A stretch of DNA of 64,000 nt from Dyadobacter fermentans DSM 18053 (lineage in GTDB: Bacteria > Bacteroidota > Bacteroidia > Cytophagales > Spirosomataceae), in the NCBI RefSeq assembly GCF_000023125.1, contig NC_013037.1, forward strand, positions 5,124,501 through 5,188,500. Reading direction: 5' to 3'. Positions 1-8,535 of the stretch are shown in pieces. Below the pieces are notes generated by a model, which did not search any database, had not been told where the DNA came from, and saw nothing but the letters and a program-made list of their open reading frames with translations. The stretch's first letter is position 1; every line of letters begins with the position of its first letter. Made by a program: the position numbers and the translations under genes.

Positions 1-655
1 GCAATTGGCCGTCTTTCGAAAGGCCGAATTTTTTGGCGATCAGCCCAATCCCGCAGATGGAACCGATAAACGCGCCGAACTGGATGAGGCCTGAAAACTG
101 GTCGGAGCCGGTTAGCAGCACGGTGTCCAGCACGAGGTATTCAGCAAATACATTGAGATATAATTGCTGCAAATGCATGGTAGGGAAATGATCGAGGTTA
201 CCATTATAGATCCAGATCAGGATGCGGTTCAAATGATACATGTGCGAATCGAAGTTGTTTGGCGCTGCATAAATGGCCAGAAACAACAGCGGCAGCATAT
301 AAAGCAGCGCCACGAATGCAATGATCACCCGATGCGTAGTACCGAACCCGCGAAGCGAGAATGCGCCTTTCAGCGCGCCCAGCCTGCCCAGGTCTATTTT
401 CCCTGAACGATGCAGGTAGTAAACCAATCCCAGCAGCCCTATTGCTTCAAAAACCCAGAAAACGAGGGCTGATGTTGCATTAATCGCGTTGAAAAAGGAG
501 GCAATCTCATTGAAAACGAACACGATGCTGGCATTGGCAATCAGCGATAGCACGAATGACCGGCGAAGGTTGGTGTAAACGCCCGCTTCGGAAGAGCGGA
601 GGAAGAAGATTGCAAAAATACACGCAAACGAAATCAGGAGTAAACAAATACCCAT
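1..655 (-). CDS. GT-C-type membrane glycosyltransferase, C-terminus cut by window edge
   Basis: An open frame starts at the ATG at 655 and runs off the left end, giving about 218 visible residues of a polytopic membrane protein. It has an N-terminal hydrophobic segment, further hydrophobic stretches, and a loop reading NNFDSHMYHLNRILIW (about residues 135-150). An acidic residue followed by H and R in the first large extracytoplasmic loop is typical of GT-C glycosyltransferases related to the PMT/ArnT family (GT39/GT83). By family knowledge such enzymes transfer sugars from polyprenyl-phosphate donors on the periplasmic side. A consensus -7 box on the same strand lies at 712-719. Donor and acceptor cannot be told, and the family call rests mainly on that loop. 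Confidence 0.6.
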   Translation of the reverse strand, partial: MGICLLLISFACIFAIFFLRSSEAGVYTNLRRSFVLSLIANASIVFVFNEIASFFNAINATSALVFWVFEAIGLLGLVYYLHRSGKIDLGRLGALKGAFSLRGFGTTHRVIIAFVALLYMLPLLFLAIYAAPNNFDSHMYHLNRILIWIYNGNLDHFPTMHLQQLYLNVFAEYLVLDTVLLTGSDQFSGLIQFGAFIGSICGIGLIAKKFGLSKDGQL

Positions 656-711
656 ACTTAAATTGGAAACGAACTGGAAAATCAGGTTCTGGGACGTGAA
701 TTTTAGAGCTG

Positions 712-719
712 CAAAGGTA
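712..719 (-). promoter_or_regulatory. Candidate -7 promoter box for the GT-C gene
   Basis: The minus strand reads TACCTTTG, an exact match to the Bacteroidota -7 consensus TAnnTTTG, 57 bases upstream of the ATG at 655. No convincing -33 TTG is seen at 19-21 bases spacing. Confidence 0.45.
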
Positions 720-753
720 CGCGATTATTTGAGCGCAGACCAGCATTTATTAG

Positions 754-776
754 TGTACGTGCACTCTGCACGTACA
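754..776. terminator. Perfect 10-bp hairpin downstream of the hydroxyacid dehydrogenase
   Basis: TGTACGTGCA and its exact complement are separated by three bases (CTC). The hairpin lies 16 bases past the stop of the minus-strand dehydrogenase gene. No U-tract follows it on either strand, so it may act as an mRNA 3' end or stabiliser, or be a protein-binding palindrome, rather than a classical intrinsic terminator. Confidence 0.35.
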
Positions 777-792
777 TTTGGAGCCCGATTTT

Positions 793-1740
793 TTACGAAA
801 CCACATTGCGCGGATCGCCATTCTGAAAACTTGCCAGATTATCGGCGACCATTTGGAGCAACCGTTTCCGCGCCTCGAAAGTGGCCCAGGCCACATGCGG
901 CGTGATGATGCAGTTCGGGGCCGAGAGCAGCGGGTTGTCGGCTTTCGGCGGTTCCACGGAAAGTACGTCCAGCCCCGCCGCGGCGATGGCGCCGCTGCGA
1001 AGGGCTTCGGCCAGGTCGGCTTCGTGAATGAGCGGTCCGCGGCCGGTGTTGAGGATAATGGCGCCGGGCTGCATCTGAGCAATGCTGTTCCGGTTGATAA
1101 TCTCCCGCGTTTCGTCGGTAAGCGGGCAATGGAGGCTAATGACGTCGCTCCGCGTGAAAATATCATCCAGCGACACCGTTTCGATCCCGCCGGCCGGGGC
1201 CGGGTGTTTGCGGTAAGCTATGACCTTCATGCCGAACGCCAGCGCGATTTTCGCCACTTGCGAGCCGATATCGCCGAGGCCGATGAGCCCCATCGTTTTG
1301 CCTGCCAGTTCGGTAAGCGGCGTTTTCCAGTAACAGAAATCGGGCGACGCCACCCATTCTCCGCTTAAAACACTCTGGCTGTGCGTTTCCACGCGGTTAA
1401 CGATCGCCAGCAGGAAGGCAAATGTCTGCTGCGCCACCGACGCAGGCCCGTAAGCCTTCACATTAGTCACCGTAATCCCGTGCTTCCTGGCCGCCTCGAT
1501 ATCGATATTGTTAAAACCGGTCGCCATCACGCCAATGTACTTAACCTGCGGCAGCTGCGCCAGAGTTTCTGCGGATAGCACCACCTTATTGACCAGCAAC
1601 ACATCCGCATTACCCGCCCGCTCCACAATTTCGCCGGCCGCCGACCGGTCATAAATGGTCACATTGCCCAGTTTTTCAATCGGCGCCCAGTCCTGATCGC
1701 CAGGGTTTAAAGTATATCCGTCTAGAATTACGATGTTCAT
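793..1740 (-). CDS. D-2-hydroxyacid dehydrogenase (hydroxypyruvate/glycerate dehydrogenase-like)
   Basis: A 315-residue, full-length cytosolic NAD(P)-dependent D-2-hydroxyacid dehydrogenase. The N-terminal catalytic half contains VGxNNID-like GVMATGFNNIDIEA. The Rossmann half carries GLGDIGSQVA (about residues 154-163). The catalytic triad is visible: Arg in NTGRGPLI, Glu in VEPPK and His in TPHVAW. The family reduces 2-oxoacids such as glyoxylate or hydroxypyruvate to D-hydroxyacids; the exact substrate cannot be read from the sequence. The gene stands alone, with a truncated fragment upstream and a hairpin downstream. Confidence 0.9.
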   Translation of the reverse strand: MNIVILDGYTLNPGDQDWAPIEKLGNVTIYDRSAAGEIVERAGNADVLLVNKVVLSAETLAQLPQVKYIGVMATGFNNIDIEAARKHGITVTNVKAYGPASVAQQTFAFLLAIVNRVETHSQSVLSGEWVASPDFCYWKTPLTELAGKTMGLIGLGDIGSQVAKIALAFGMKVIAYRKHPAPAGGIETVSLDDIFTRSDVISLHCPLTDETREIINRNSIAQMQPGAIILNTGRGPLIHEADLAEALRSGAIAAAGLDVLSVEPPKADNPLLSAPNCIITPHVAWATFEARKRLLQMVADNLASFQNGDPRNVVS

Positions 1741-1750
1741 GGTTTTGTGG

Positions 1751-2113
1751 TTAAATGTTTTTCCAGCCTTTTACAGTATACAGCGTCCTTGACTGGTTGG
1801 TACTACCGCCGTAAATCAAAGTCTTTTCACCCGCGCTGTTTTCCGAAATCTCGTCGAAATAGCGAAGCCCGGCGAAATGCTCGGTCATGATTGTTTGCGT
1901 GGACTTAATTTCAAAAATATCATACAAATTGCCTTTCTGGGTAAGGAGGTCGACCTCATGCCCGTTCGAATCGCGCCAGAACCAATAGTCTTGATGAAGG
2001 TAGCGATGCTCGTTTTGTTTAAGAAGTTCAGCGATGATCAGGTTCTCAAATATGTTGCCGCGCAACGGACTTTCGGAGAAAATAGCCGTATCGCGGATTT
2101 GCATAAATTTCAT
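1751..2113 (-). pseudogene. C-terminal fragment of a DUF4143 AAA-type ATPase
   Basis: These 120 residues match the C-terminal nuclease-like DUF4143 part of the Bacteroidota ATPases that are usually about 380 residues long. The phrases RGNIFENLIIAELLK and WRDSNGHEVDLL, followed by FEIKST, fit the conserved GxxFE, E-x-D-L and K pattern of that domain. The P-loop ATPase half is missing. Directly upstream lies the terminator of the M1 peptidase gene, so no room remains for the N-terminus. It is best read as a decayed remnant, though expression of the isolated domain cannot be excluded. Confidence 0.65.
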
Positions 2114-2128
2114 TTTGAATTTACATAA

Positions 2129-2163
2129 AAAAGCCCTTCCAAATCAGACTCGGAAGGGCTTTC
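2129..2163 (-). terminator. Intrinsic terminator after the M1 peptidase gene
   Basis: AAAGCCCTTCC and GGAAGGGCTTT form an 11-bp stem. On the minus strand it is followed by a run of T (plus-strand A's near 2127-2132). It sits 19 bases past the M1 stop codon. Confidence 0.8.
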
Positions 2164-2181
2164 AACATTATCGGTATAACG

Positions 2182-4563
2182 CTAATTCTTGGGATCGGTA
2201 CTGATCTTGCCGGCGCCTACGCCTTGCTGCTGCATCGGGTTAGGCGCTTTTCTCAGTTGTTGCTGCTTGAATATCTGGAACCTCGTAGGCTGCGCAATGC
2301 GCGGGAACGAGTTGTTTTCCGTGTCGATGTCGGCAATTTGCTGGTAAGGATCGAGCGTCCATTGAACGACTTTTTTCTTGGTCGAAATCACCTTATTAAT
2401 CTGCTTGTCGTTGAAACGCCAGATTTCGGCCGGGTACACCGCCACAGAATCGGTGCCATCCTCGAAGCCCATTTTCACGATCACAGGCATCGGTACGCCG
2501 CCTTTGTTTTTGATAGACAATGTGTAAAAGTTGGTATTCTCCTGGATCAGCCGACGTTCGTTGTCCGACAGTGTCGCCAGGTATTGCTCGTACTTCTGCT
2601 TGTCGGCGTCGGTTACCTTGAACGGATCATAGCGATTATAGAAATCGGCCATCGTCGAATCCTGCGCCACCACGGTTTCACCCTTGGTTTTGGCATCCTG
2701 GATTTTGCTCATCGTCTGTTTCTTGCGTGCGTCTTCCTGGCGTGCTATTTCTTTTTCAATAGCCGGGTTTTGCGTGTCGATGCTGAACCAATCCACCGTT
2801 ACCAGGTCCTGGTCCACCGGCTCGGTACCGTAAAACCAGCCTTTCCAGAACCAGTCGAGGTCCACGCCCGACGCGTCCTCCATGGTGCGGAAGAAGTCGG
2901 CAGGAGTGGGGCTTTTGAAACGCCAGCGGGTTGCATATTCTTTAAACGCGTGGTCGAAGAGCTCGCGGCCCATGATGGTTTCGCGGAGAATGTTCAGGGC
3001 CGTTGCCGGCTTGCCGTAGGCATTCGGGCCGAGGCCGATTACATTTTCAGCGGACGCCATAATGGGGCTCAGCACCGATTTATCCGACGACATATATTCT
3101 GTGATCTGGTTGGGCTCGCCGCGGCGGGTAGGGAAGTTGTAGTCCCATTCCTTTTCGGCCAGGTATTGGCAAAATGTGTTTAAACCCTCATCCATCCATG
3201 CCCACTGACGCTCGTCGGAATTAACGATCATCGGGAAAAAGTTATGGCCGACCTCGTGAATGATCACGCCGATCATGCCGTATTTCACAGCCTCCGTGTA
3301 AGTGCCATCTTCCTCCGGCCGGCCGCCATTAAAGCTGATCATCGGGTATTCCATCCCGCCGCCTGCAACCGAATGGCAGGAGATCGCAACTGGATAAGGG
3401 TATTCGAATGTGCGTGCACCGTAAGATTTCAGCGTGTGGGCCACCGCGCGGGTCGAATATTGCTCCCAAAGCGGGTTGCCTTCTTTGGGATAAACAGACA
3501 TACACCAGATCTTACGGCCGCTTTTGTATACATCGCTTTGCATGGCGTCCCAGATGAACTTCCGGCTGCTCGCAAATGCAAAGTCACGCACGTTGTCGGC
3601 CTTATAAATCCACGTTTTCTTGCCCGGGTTTTTGTTTTCGCGCTTCTCAGCCTTTTCGGCTTCGGCCTGGGTGACGATCATCACGGGCGTTTTGGAAGTT
3701 TCGGCTTGTTTGAGGCGCTGTTTCTGGGTTGCCGTGAGCACTTGCGCGTAGTTCTGGCATTCGCCGCTGGCGGCTACCACGTGGTCGGCGGGGACGGTGA
3801 TAGCTACCTTATAGTTTCCAAAAATCAATGCAAACTCTCCCTGGCCGAGAAACTGCTTGTGGTTCCAGCCATTCACGTCGTCATAAGGCGCCAGGCGCGG
3901 GAACCAGTGGGCAATGAAGTAATTGGCATTGCCGTCTTTGGGAAAAAACTCATAGCCGCTGCGGCCGTAGTATTCGGTGATATTGTAGTTCCAATCCACG
4001 CTGAAAACGAATGCGGTCCCGGTCTTCATCACAATGGGCAGGTCAATGCGCATCATCGTGCCGTTGATCGTGTAGGGGAGTGCCTTTCCGGCCTTGTCCT
4101 TTACGGCCGTGATTTTGTAGCCATATTCAATTTTAGGGTCCAGCGTTGCGCCGCGGGCGCTGTTCATGTCCTGCAATTGCGTGGTGGTCATGCCTTTTTC
4201 ATTCACCGTGCCGGTGCGCGAGCGGGCTGCTATGCCGTCATTTTTGAAAAGGTTCTGGTCGAGCTGCATCCAGATGTATTTCAGATCATCCGGGGAGTTG
4301 TTGAAGAACGTGATCGTTTCCGTTCCGGTAATGCGCCGGTTTTCGTCGTCGAGTTCGGCTTTAATATCGTAATCGGCACGTTGCTGCCAGTACTCTTTTC
4401 CCGGAGCGCCCGAAGCGGTGCGGTAGGTATTGGGTGTGGGCAGCACGGTGCCCAGCTGTTCAAAGCGGTCGTTGGCCTGGTAATTGGGTGAGGTTGGCAG
4501 CTGCTGTGCTTTCGTGCCAAGCGACACGAGCAGCATCAGTAACGGGAGCAGCGTTCTTTTCAT
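2182..4563 (-). CDS. Secreted M1 family zinc aminopeptidase-like protein
   Basis: 793 residues with a clear signal peptide ending near TKAQ (residue 20). The M1 gluzincin motif is intact: HEVGH at 436-440 and the third zinc ligand Glu459 in MDEG, exactly 18 residues after the second His. The aminopeptidase-type exopeptidase motif is not the canonical GAMEN; the region reads AGGGMEYPM, which still fits GxMEN-type substrate binding. An N-terminal beta-rich domain (about 50-270) and a long charged C-terminal part complete the chain. It is expected to trim peptides in the periplasm or outside the cell. The gene lies 27 bases downstream of the HupE-like gene, so the two are probably cotranscribed. 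Confidence 0.9.
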   Translation of the reverse strand: MKRTLLPLLMLLVSLGTKAQQLPTSPNYQANDRFEQLGTVLPTPNTYRTASGAPGKEYWQQRADYDIKAELDDENRRITGTETITFFNNSPDDLKYIWMQLDQNLFKNDGIAARSRTGTVNEKGMTTTQLQDMNSARGATLDPKIEYGYKITAVKDKAGKALPYTINGTMMRIDLPIVMKTGTAFVFSVDWNYNITEYYGRSGYEFFPKDGNANYFIAHWFPRLAPYDDVNGWNHKQFLGQGEFALIFGNYKVAITVPADHVVAASGECQNYAQVLTATQKQRLKQAETSKTPVMIVTQAEAEKAEKRENKNPGKKTWIYKADNVRDFAFASSRKFIWDAMQSDVYKSGRKIWCMSVYPKEGNPLWEQYSTRAVAHTLKSYGARTFEYPYPVAISCHSVAGGGMEYPMISFNGGRPEEDGTYTEAVKYGMIGVIIHEVGHNFFPMIVNSDERQWAWMDEGLNTFCQYLAEKEWDYNFPTRRGEPNQITEYMSSDKSVLSPIMASAENVIGLGPNAYGKPATALNILRETIMGRELFDHAFKEYATRWRFKSPTPADFFRTMEDASGVDLDWFWKGWFYGTEPVDQDLVTVDWFSIDTQNPAIEKEIARQEDARKKQTMSKIQDAKTKGETVVAQDSTMADFYNRYDPFKVTDADKQKYEQYLATLSDNERRLIQENTNFYTLSIKNKGGVPMPVIVKMGFEDGTDSVAVYPAEIWRFNDKQINKVISTKKKVVQWTLDPYQQIADIDTENNSFPRIAQPTRFQIFKQQQLRKAPNPMQQQGVGAGKISTDPKN

Positions 4564-4590
4564 AATTGGTTGGTCATAAATAGTTGTTTG

Positions 4591-5217
4591 TCATGAATTC
4601 ACAGGCATGCCTGTAAGTGTGCGGAACAGTTCGTTGTTAAGGATCAGGGATAGCGCCATGCCAAAAATAATGCCTGACAATACCTGTATCCAGCTCAGTT
4701 TCTGAACCCTCAGCAGCTCGATCATCGCGAACGCAATGACTAATATAATAAACACGATGATGAGTTGTCCCAATTCTAGCCCGACATTAAAGCCTAGCAA
4801 CGGATTGAAAATGTCGGCTTCCTGACCTAAAAGTGCCCTCAGGTAATTGGAAAAGCCCAATCCATGGATCAGCCCGAAACCCAGCGCAAGCGGATACCGG
4901 AATGCCGGATGCTTTTCTTTCGGTGCATAGGAATTCTTGGGCATGCTATGGAAAAAGTTCAGGAAAGCCGTGATAAGTATTGTAACCGGAATAAGCAGCT
5001 CGATCCAGTCGGCATTTACATTCACATAACCCAGCGTGGACAACGCCAGCGTGATCGAATGCCCCGCTGTGAAGGCGGTTACCAGGATGACCACTTTTTT
5101 CCAGTCCACCAGGGTGTAGACCGCGCAGATGGCCATAATGAACAGAATGTGATCATAGCCGTTGGAATCAGTAATGTGGCTGAATCCTAATTGGAGGTAA
5201 GCCAGAAATTCGGACAT
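4591..5217 (-). CDS. HupE/UreJ-like integral membrane protein
   Basis: 208 residues with about six hydrophobic segments. The conserved motifs of the HupE/UreJ_2 family are visible: GYDHILF near residue 19, FTAGHSITLALS near 49 and FGLIHGLGF near 115. All three keep the His residues thought to bind or pass metal. In other bacteria members are linked to hydrogenase or urease nickel supply, but no such enzyme is encoded here and the role of the Bacteroidota subgroup is unclear. A -7 box lies at 5264-5271. The M1 peptidase gene follows after 27 bases. Confidence 0.8.
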   Translation of the reverse strand: MSEFLAYLQLGFSHITDSNGYDHILFIMAICAVYTLVDWKKVVILVTAFTAGHSITLALSTLGYVNVNADWIELLIPVTILITAFLNFFHSMPKNSYAPKEKHPAFRYPLALGFGLIHGLGFSNYLRALLGQEADIFNPLLGFNVGLELGQLIIVFIILVIAFAMIELLRVQKLSWIQVLSGIIFGMALSLILNNELFRTLTGMPVNS

Positions 5218-5263
5218 TAAACTTGGATTAGGATAGTGAGACCCGACATTTTAGTTGTCAAGA

Positions 5264-5271
5264 CAAAAATA
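5264..5271 (-). promoter_or_regulatory. Candidate -7 promoter box for the HupE/M1 operon
   Basis: The minus strand reads TATTTTTG, matching TAnnTTTG, 47 bases before the HupE start codon. No TTG is found at the expected -33 spacing. Confidence 0.4.
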
Positions 5272-5370
5272 GATAAACCCGAAGATATTTCTTTCAGTAC
5301 TGTAAACCAACTAAGTCAGTAAAAAGCGACAGCCGCGGCAAAACTACGGCTACATCCAAGCGGCAATAAA

Positions 5371-5402
5371 AATGCCCGGTTCCGGTGGGAACGCGGGCAT
5401 TT
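5371..5402 (-). terminator. Hairpin terminator after the M14 peptidase gene
   Basis: AATGCCCGGTTCC pairs with GGGAACGCGGGCATT across a short loop, with one bulged base. On the minus strand the stem is followed by a T-rich tract. It lies 23 bases past the M14 stop. Confidence 0.75.
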
Positions 5403-5424
5403 GGTATTTGAATGCGGCGCAGAT

Positions 5425-6918
5425 CTATTCCACAATTCCCTGTCCTTTTTCCGCATTAAAGTTGTCCAGATCATGAACAAAGCCGTTGATCACGGCATAT
5501 TTCACTTTTCCGGCCTTTTTGAGAATGAATGTCGCGGTGTTGCCGAGGCCGGGCGTGCCCGAAGGCGCCGCTTGACCGCTCCGCAGAATGTGCAGGGGTG
5601 TCGTTGTGAAATACAGGCCCAGCGCACGCGTGTTCGCGTCGGGGGCGAGGCGCACGTAGGTGTAGCCTTCCCTGAGCAGGTTGAGGGCGTTCAGTTTGCT
5701 GATCTCGCTCACATTTTTGTATGCCGTTGGATAAACCTTGCCTTTTTCAATGGTATAACCTGTGGCATCGAGCTCCTGGCTGCCGTATTGCGGATGCAGG
5801 TCGCCGAAATCCTCGATTTTACTGTAATAGAAAAACTTCGTCGCATTCGAGTAGCTAACTTCGTTGCGATTTATTCCAAGGTCCGATGTAAATGATTTGC
5901 CGGCTTGCCTTACCGTCGCATTTCGTACGACGAGGTCATATACCCACCGCCCGTTTTCGGGAATGTCGTAATATTCTTCGCGTTTTTCCTTCGTTAGCGA
6001 ATTGTCCGAAATCTTGTCCAGTGCGGATAAAATGGCCATAAAGTTGAGCTGGCGGATATATTGCTTTTCCGGGTCGCCCACATAGCCGCCCGATTCGATC
6101 AGGACCAGGGTAGTGCCCCATTTCTGCACATTATCCCCGAATCCGCGCGGTTCGTGGTCGTCGGCGTAGCGCGCCACCTGGCCCGGGATGTACTTTTGCA
6201 GGACCTTATTCATGCCCACGATGAGCTGCATGGAGCGCTGGCGCACGTCGTTCACAGATAGCTCGTAGTCGTAGGAAGTCGCGAGGAACGAAATCGTGGC
6301 CACTTTCGGGCTGCGGCCGGCCGAGTAGCGGGGGCTCTGGTCGTGAAGGTTGAAGCCGTAATCCGGTTTCAGGCGGTCTACGAGGCCTTTCAATATCTGT
6401 GCTTCGGGCGTCTGGCGGGCGGCGGCATCTCGGTTCATGTCGATGCCCTGCATCGTGCGGCGCTGGTAACGCTCGGCGCCGTCGGGGTTGAGCATCGGCA
6501 CGAAATACAAGGTGGTATTGTCCAGCAGCTTTTTACGGAGGTCGTCGAAACCGTCGTTTTTACCTTCCAGAAAGTTGAAAATGTCAAAGCTCGCCATCGT
6601 GGCGGTAGGCTCGTCGCCGTGCATTTGCGTCCACAGGAGCACTTTCTTCTTGCCGTTCCCGATTTTGATCATCTGAATGGTGCGTCCTTCGAAGGATTCG
6701 CCCACTTTTTCGATCTGGTACATGGCGTTGCCTTGCCGCCTGGCAATCAGCGGGAGAATGTCTTTTTGCTTAAAACGGCGCTGGGTAAGGGCCTGTTCGC
6801 GGTAAGTGGGATGTATCTTGAAGAGGCGATCGGCAAGGTCTTTGTTTTGTGCCTGGGAATCAACGGTAATCAAGGTAATGAGCAGGAAAAATAGTGGCAG
6901 AAAATTTCGTTTTATCAT
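5425..6918 (-). CDS. Secreted M14 family zinc carboxypeptidase
   Basis: The start at 6918 is chosen because it opens directly with a signal peptide (MIKRNFLPLFFLLITL, cleavage near SQAQ at 24); an in-frame ATG at 6966 would bury it. The 497-residue protein has the M14 zinc site His100 and Glu103 in MHGDE and His192 in NLHDQS. The substrate-binding stretch NPDGAERYQRR and DMNRDA is present, and the catalytic Glu275 is in LIESGGY. A C-terminal region of about 200 residues has no recognised motif. It should cleave C-terminal residues from peptides or peptidoglycan stems outside the cytoplasm; the substrate is unknown. It is monocistronic, ending in its own terminator. Confidence 0.88.
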   Translation of the reverse strand: MIKRNFLPLFFLLITLITVDSQAQNKDLADRLFKIHPTYREQALTQRRFKQKDILPLIARRQGNAMYQIEKVGESFEGRTIQMIKIGNGKKKVLLWTQMHGDEPTATMASFDIFNFLEGKNDGFDDLRKKLLDNTTLYFVPMLNPDGAERYQRRTMQGIDMNRDAAARQTPEAQILKGLVDRLKPDYGFNLHDQSPRYSAGRSPKVATISFLATSYDYELSVNDVRQRSMQLIVGMNKVLQKYIPGQVARYADDHEPRGFGDNVQKWGTTLVLIESGGYVGDPEKQYIRQLNFMAILSALDKISDNSLTKEKREEYYDIPENGRWVYDLVVRNATVRQAGKSFTSDLGINRNEVSYSNATKFFYYSKIEDFGDLHPQYGSQELDATGYTIEKGKVYPTAYKNVSEISKLNALNLLREGYTYVRLAPDANTRALGLYFTTTPLHILRSGQAAPSGTPGLGNTATFILKKAGKVKYAVINGFVHDLDNFNAEKGQGIVE

Positions 6919-7017
6919 GGTTCCGGGCCATTTGTTAAACGCAAGGTACGAAGTTTTTCTAAGCAAATTTTAATGTAATATTTACGGCAGTATAGTCCGC
7001 TTATTGTAATTTTTACT

Positions 7018-7025
7018 TACATTTG
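7018..7025 (+). promoter_or_regulatory. Candidate -7 promoter box of the his operon
   Basis: TACATTTG is an exact TAnnTTTG match. Its distance to the ATG at 7030 is only four bases, so transcription would start at or within a few bases of that ATG and the leader peptide message would be leaderless. A -33 TTG at the usual spacing is not evident. Confidence 0.5.
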
Positions 7026-7029
7026 TGGC

Positions 7030-7092
7030 ATGTTAACAGCTGAAACATATCATTTGCATCACGGCCTCTTGGCTTTCGGACGTCTAGGGTGA
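7030..7092 (+). CDS. Putative histidine operon leader peptide (20 residues)
   Basis: A 20-codon frame (ATG 7030, TGA 7090-7092) contains three histidines at positions 8, 10 and 11 (segment TYHLHHG). An exact -7 box lies just upstream. A strong intrinsic terminator (7143-7171) lies between its stop and hisH. His-rich leader peptides that sense charged tRNA-His by ribosome stalling are established for his operons in Proteobacteria. Here the His codons CAT/CAC at 7057-7062 form one arm of a stem with GTGATG at 7089-7094, so a stalled ribosome would open that stem. I could not identify a convincing antiterminator pairing. The attenuation role is therefore an inference. Confidence 0.6.
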   Translation: MLTAETYHLHHGLLAFGRLG

Positions 7093-7142
7093 TGTGTTTT
7101 TGCAAGTAGTGTTGTAATAAGGTTGAATACATAGTATCCCAG

Positions 7143-7171
7143 AAGCCCGATTGTTAAGATCGGGCTTTTTT
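7143..7171 (+). terminator. Attenuator-type intrinsic terminator in front of hisH
   Basis: AAGCCCGAT and ATCGGGCTT form a perfect 9-bp stem with a 7-base loop, followed by six T's. It stands 28 bases before the hisH start and 50 bases after the leader-peptide stop. The upstream protein gene lies on the other strand, so the terminator has no gene to end except the his leader transcript. Confidence 0.8.
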
Positions 7172-7198
7172 GTTGTCGATTTCAAGCAAAAGATTGGT

Positions 7199-7786
7199 AT
7201 GAAAACCGTCATTATCAAATACAATGCAGGCAATGTGCAGTCGGTCATGTACGCGCTCGACCGCATCGGCGCGAGCTACCTTTACACCGACGATGAAGCC
7301 GAAATCCGCTCCGCCGACAAGGTGATTTTTCCGGGCGTGGGCGAGGCCAGCACCACCATGAGCTACCTCCGCAATGTAGGCCTCGACAAGGTGATCCCTT
7401 CATTGAAACAGCCCGTGTTCGGGACGTGCGTGGGCATGCAGCTCATGTGCCGCTTTTCGGAAGAAAACAATACCGACTGTATGGGCATTTTCGATGTGGA
7501 CGTGAAGCGTTTTCCGGCGGATGCAGGCCTGAAAGTGCCGCATATGGGTTGGAACAATATTTCCGGCTACCAGTCGCCGCTCACTGCGGGTTTGCCGGAC
7601 AATGCGTACGTGTATTTCGTACACAGCTACGCGGCGCCGATTTGCGAATACACCGTAGCGAGCTGCGATTATGCGTTGCCGTTCAGTGCGATGCTGCATA
7701 AGGACAACTTTTACGCCGCCCAGTTCCACTGCGAGATCAGCGGGAATGCCGGCCAGCAAATCCTCGAAAACTTTCTCAAACTCTGA
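7199..7786 (+). CDS. hisH: Imidazole glycerol phosphate synthase, glutamine amidotransferase subunit
   Basis: 195 residues, normal for HisH. The triad is present: Cys77 in FGTCVGMQL, His177 and Glu179 in QFHCEIS. The oxyanion-type PGVGEA stretch is near residue 45. HisH hydrolyses glutamine and channels ammonia to HisF, which makes imidazole glycerol phosphate and AICAR from PRFAR. The start at 7199 gives the standard [12 protein letters not shown] beginning; the in-frame upstream codons overlap the terminator. It is first in hisH-hisA-hisF-hisIE. The genes hisG, hisD, hisC and hisB are not in this window. Confidence 0.97.
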   Translation: MKTVIIKYNAGNVQSVMYALDRIGASYLYTDDEAEIRSADKVIFPGVGEASTTMSYLRNVGLDKVIPSLKQPVFGTCVGMQLMCRFSEENNTDCMGIFDVDVKRFPADAGLKVPHMGWNNISGYQSPLTAGLPDNAYVYFVHSYAAPICEYTVASCDYALPFSAMLHKDNFYAAQFHCEISGNAGQQILENFLKL

Positions 7787-7809
7787 TAAAACAGCCTTTC
7801 CCAAGCCCC

Positions 7810-8532
7810 ATGATCCAAATTATCCCGGCTATCGACCTCATTGAAGGCAAATGCGTGCGCCTCACCCAGGGCGATTATGGTCAGAAGAAGATTTACAACG
7901 AAAACCCGCTGGAAGTAGCGCTGCAATTCGAAGACGCCGGGCTGAAAAGGCTGCATTTGGTGGACCTCGACGGTGCAAAGGCCAAAAAAGTCGTTAACTG
8001 GAAGGTGTTGGAAAAAATTGCTTCCAAAACTTCGCTTCACGTGGATTTCGGCGGCGGCGTGCAATCGGATGACGACCTGAAAATCACATTCGGAAGCGGC
8101 GCGAAGCAGGTTACCGGCGGCAGCATTGCCGTGAAGCAGCCCGATTTGTTCGAGCATTGGCTTAAAACGTACGGCGGCGATAAGATCATCCTCGGCGCGG
8201 ATGCCAAAAACGAGAAGATCGCGGTGAGCGGCTGGGAGGAAGGTACGAGCATCTGGGTGTATGATTTTGTGGAAGAATATGTGGAAAAGGGCGTTAAATA
8301 CACCATCAGCACCGATGTAGCAAAGGACGGTCTACTCCAAGGCCCTTCTTTTGATTTATATAAAAACCTCCAAGACAAATGCCCCGACCTGAACATTATC
8401 GCCAGCGGCGGCATTGCGGGTATCGAGGATGTGGAGAAACTGGCAGAAATGAATATCTACGGCGTGATCATCGGTAAAGCGATTTACGAAAACCGGATCA
8501 GCCTGGCCGATTTACAGCGTTTTTCAGTTTAA
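7810..8532 (+). CDS. hisA: ProFAR isomerase (1-(5-phosphoribosyl)-5-[(5-phosphoribosylamino)methylideneamino]imidazole-4-carboxamide isomerase)
   Basis: 240 residues, a (beta/alpha)8 barrel. The N-terminal catalytic Asp9 sits in [13 protein letters not shown] and the second acidic motif in TDVAKDG (about residue 169). Phosphate-binding glycines are in FGGGVQ and ASGGIAG. It catalyses the Amadori rearrangement of ProFAR to PRFAR, the substrate of HisF/HisH. It follows hisH by 23 bases and precedes hisF by three, consistent with one operon. Confidence 0.97.
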   Translation: MIQIIPAIDLIEGKCVRLTQGDYGQKKIYNENPLEVALQFEDAGLKRLHLVDLDGAKAKKVVNWKVLEKIASKTSLHVDFGGGVQSDDDLKITFGSGAKQVTGGSIAVKQPDLFEHWLKTYGGDKIILGADAKNEKIAVSGWEEGTSIWVYDFVEEYVEKGVKYTISTDVAKDGLLQGPSFDLYKNLQDKCPDLNIIASGGIAGIEDVEKLAEMNIYGVIIGKAIYENRISLADLQRFSV

Positions 8533-8535
8533 AAT

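Noticed and set aside
2224..4491. Long plus-strand frames of 300-400 codons opposite the M1 peptidase gene
   Set aside because: They are antisense shadows caused by GC-rich codon positions. The minus frame has a signal peptide, the zinc motif and full length.
7084..7266. Minus-strand 60-codon frame over the his leader
   Set aside because: It runs through the terminator and into hisH in antisense and has no family resemblance; the leader explanation fits better.
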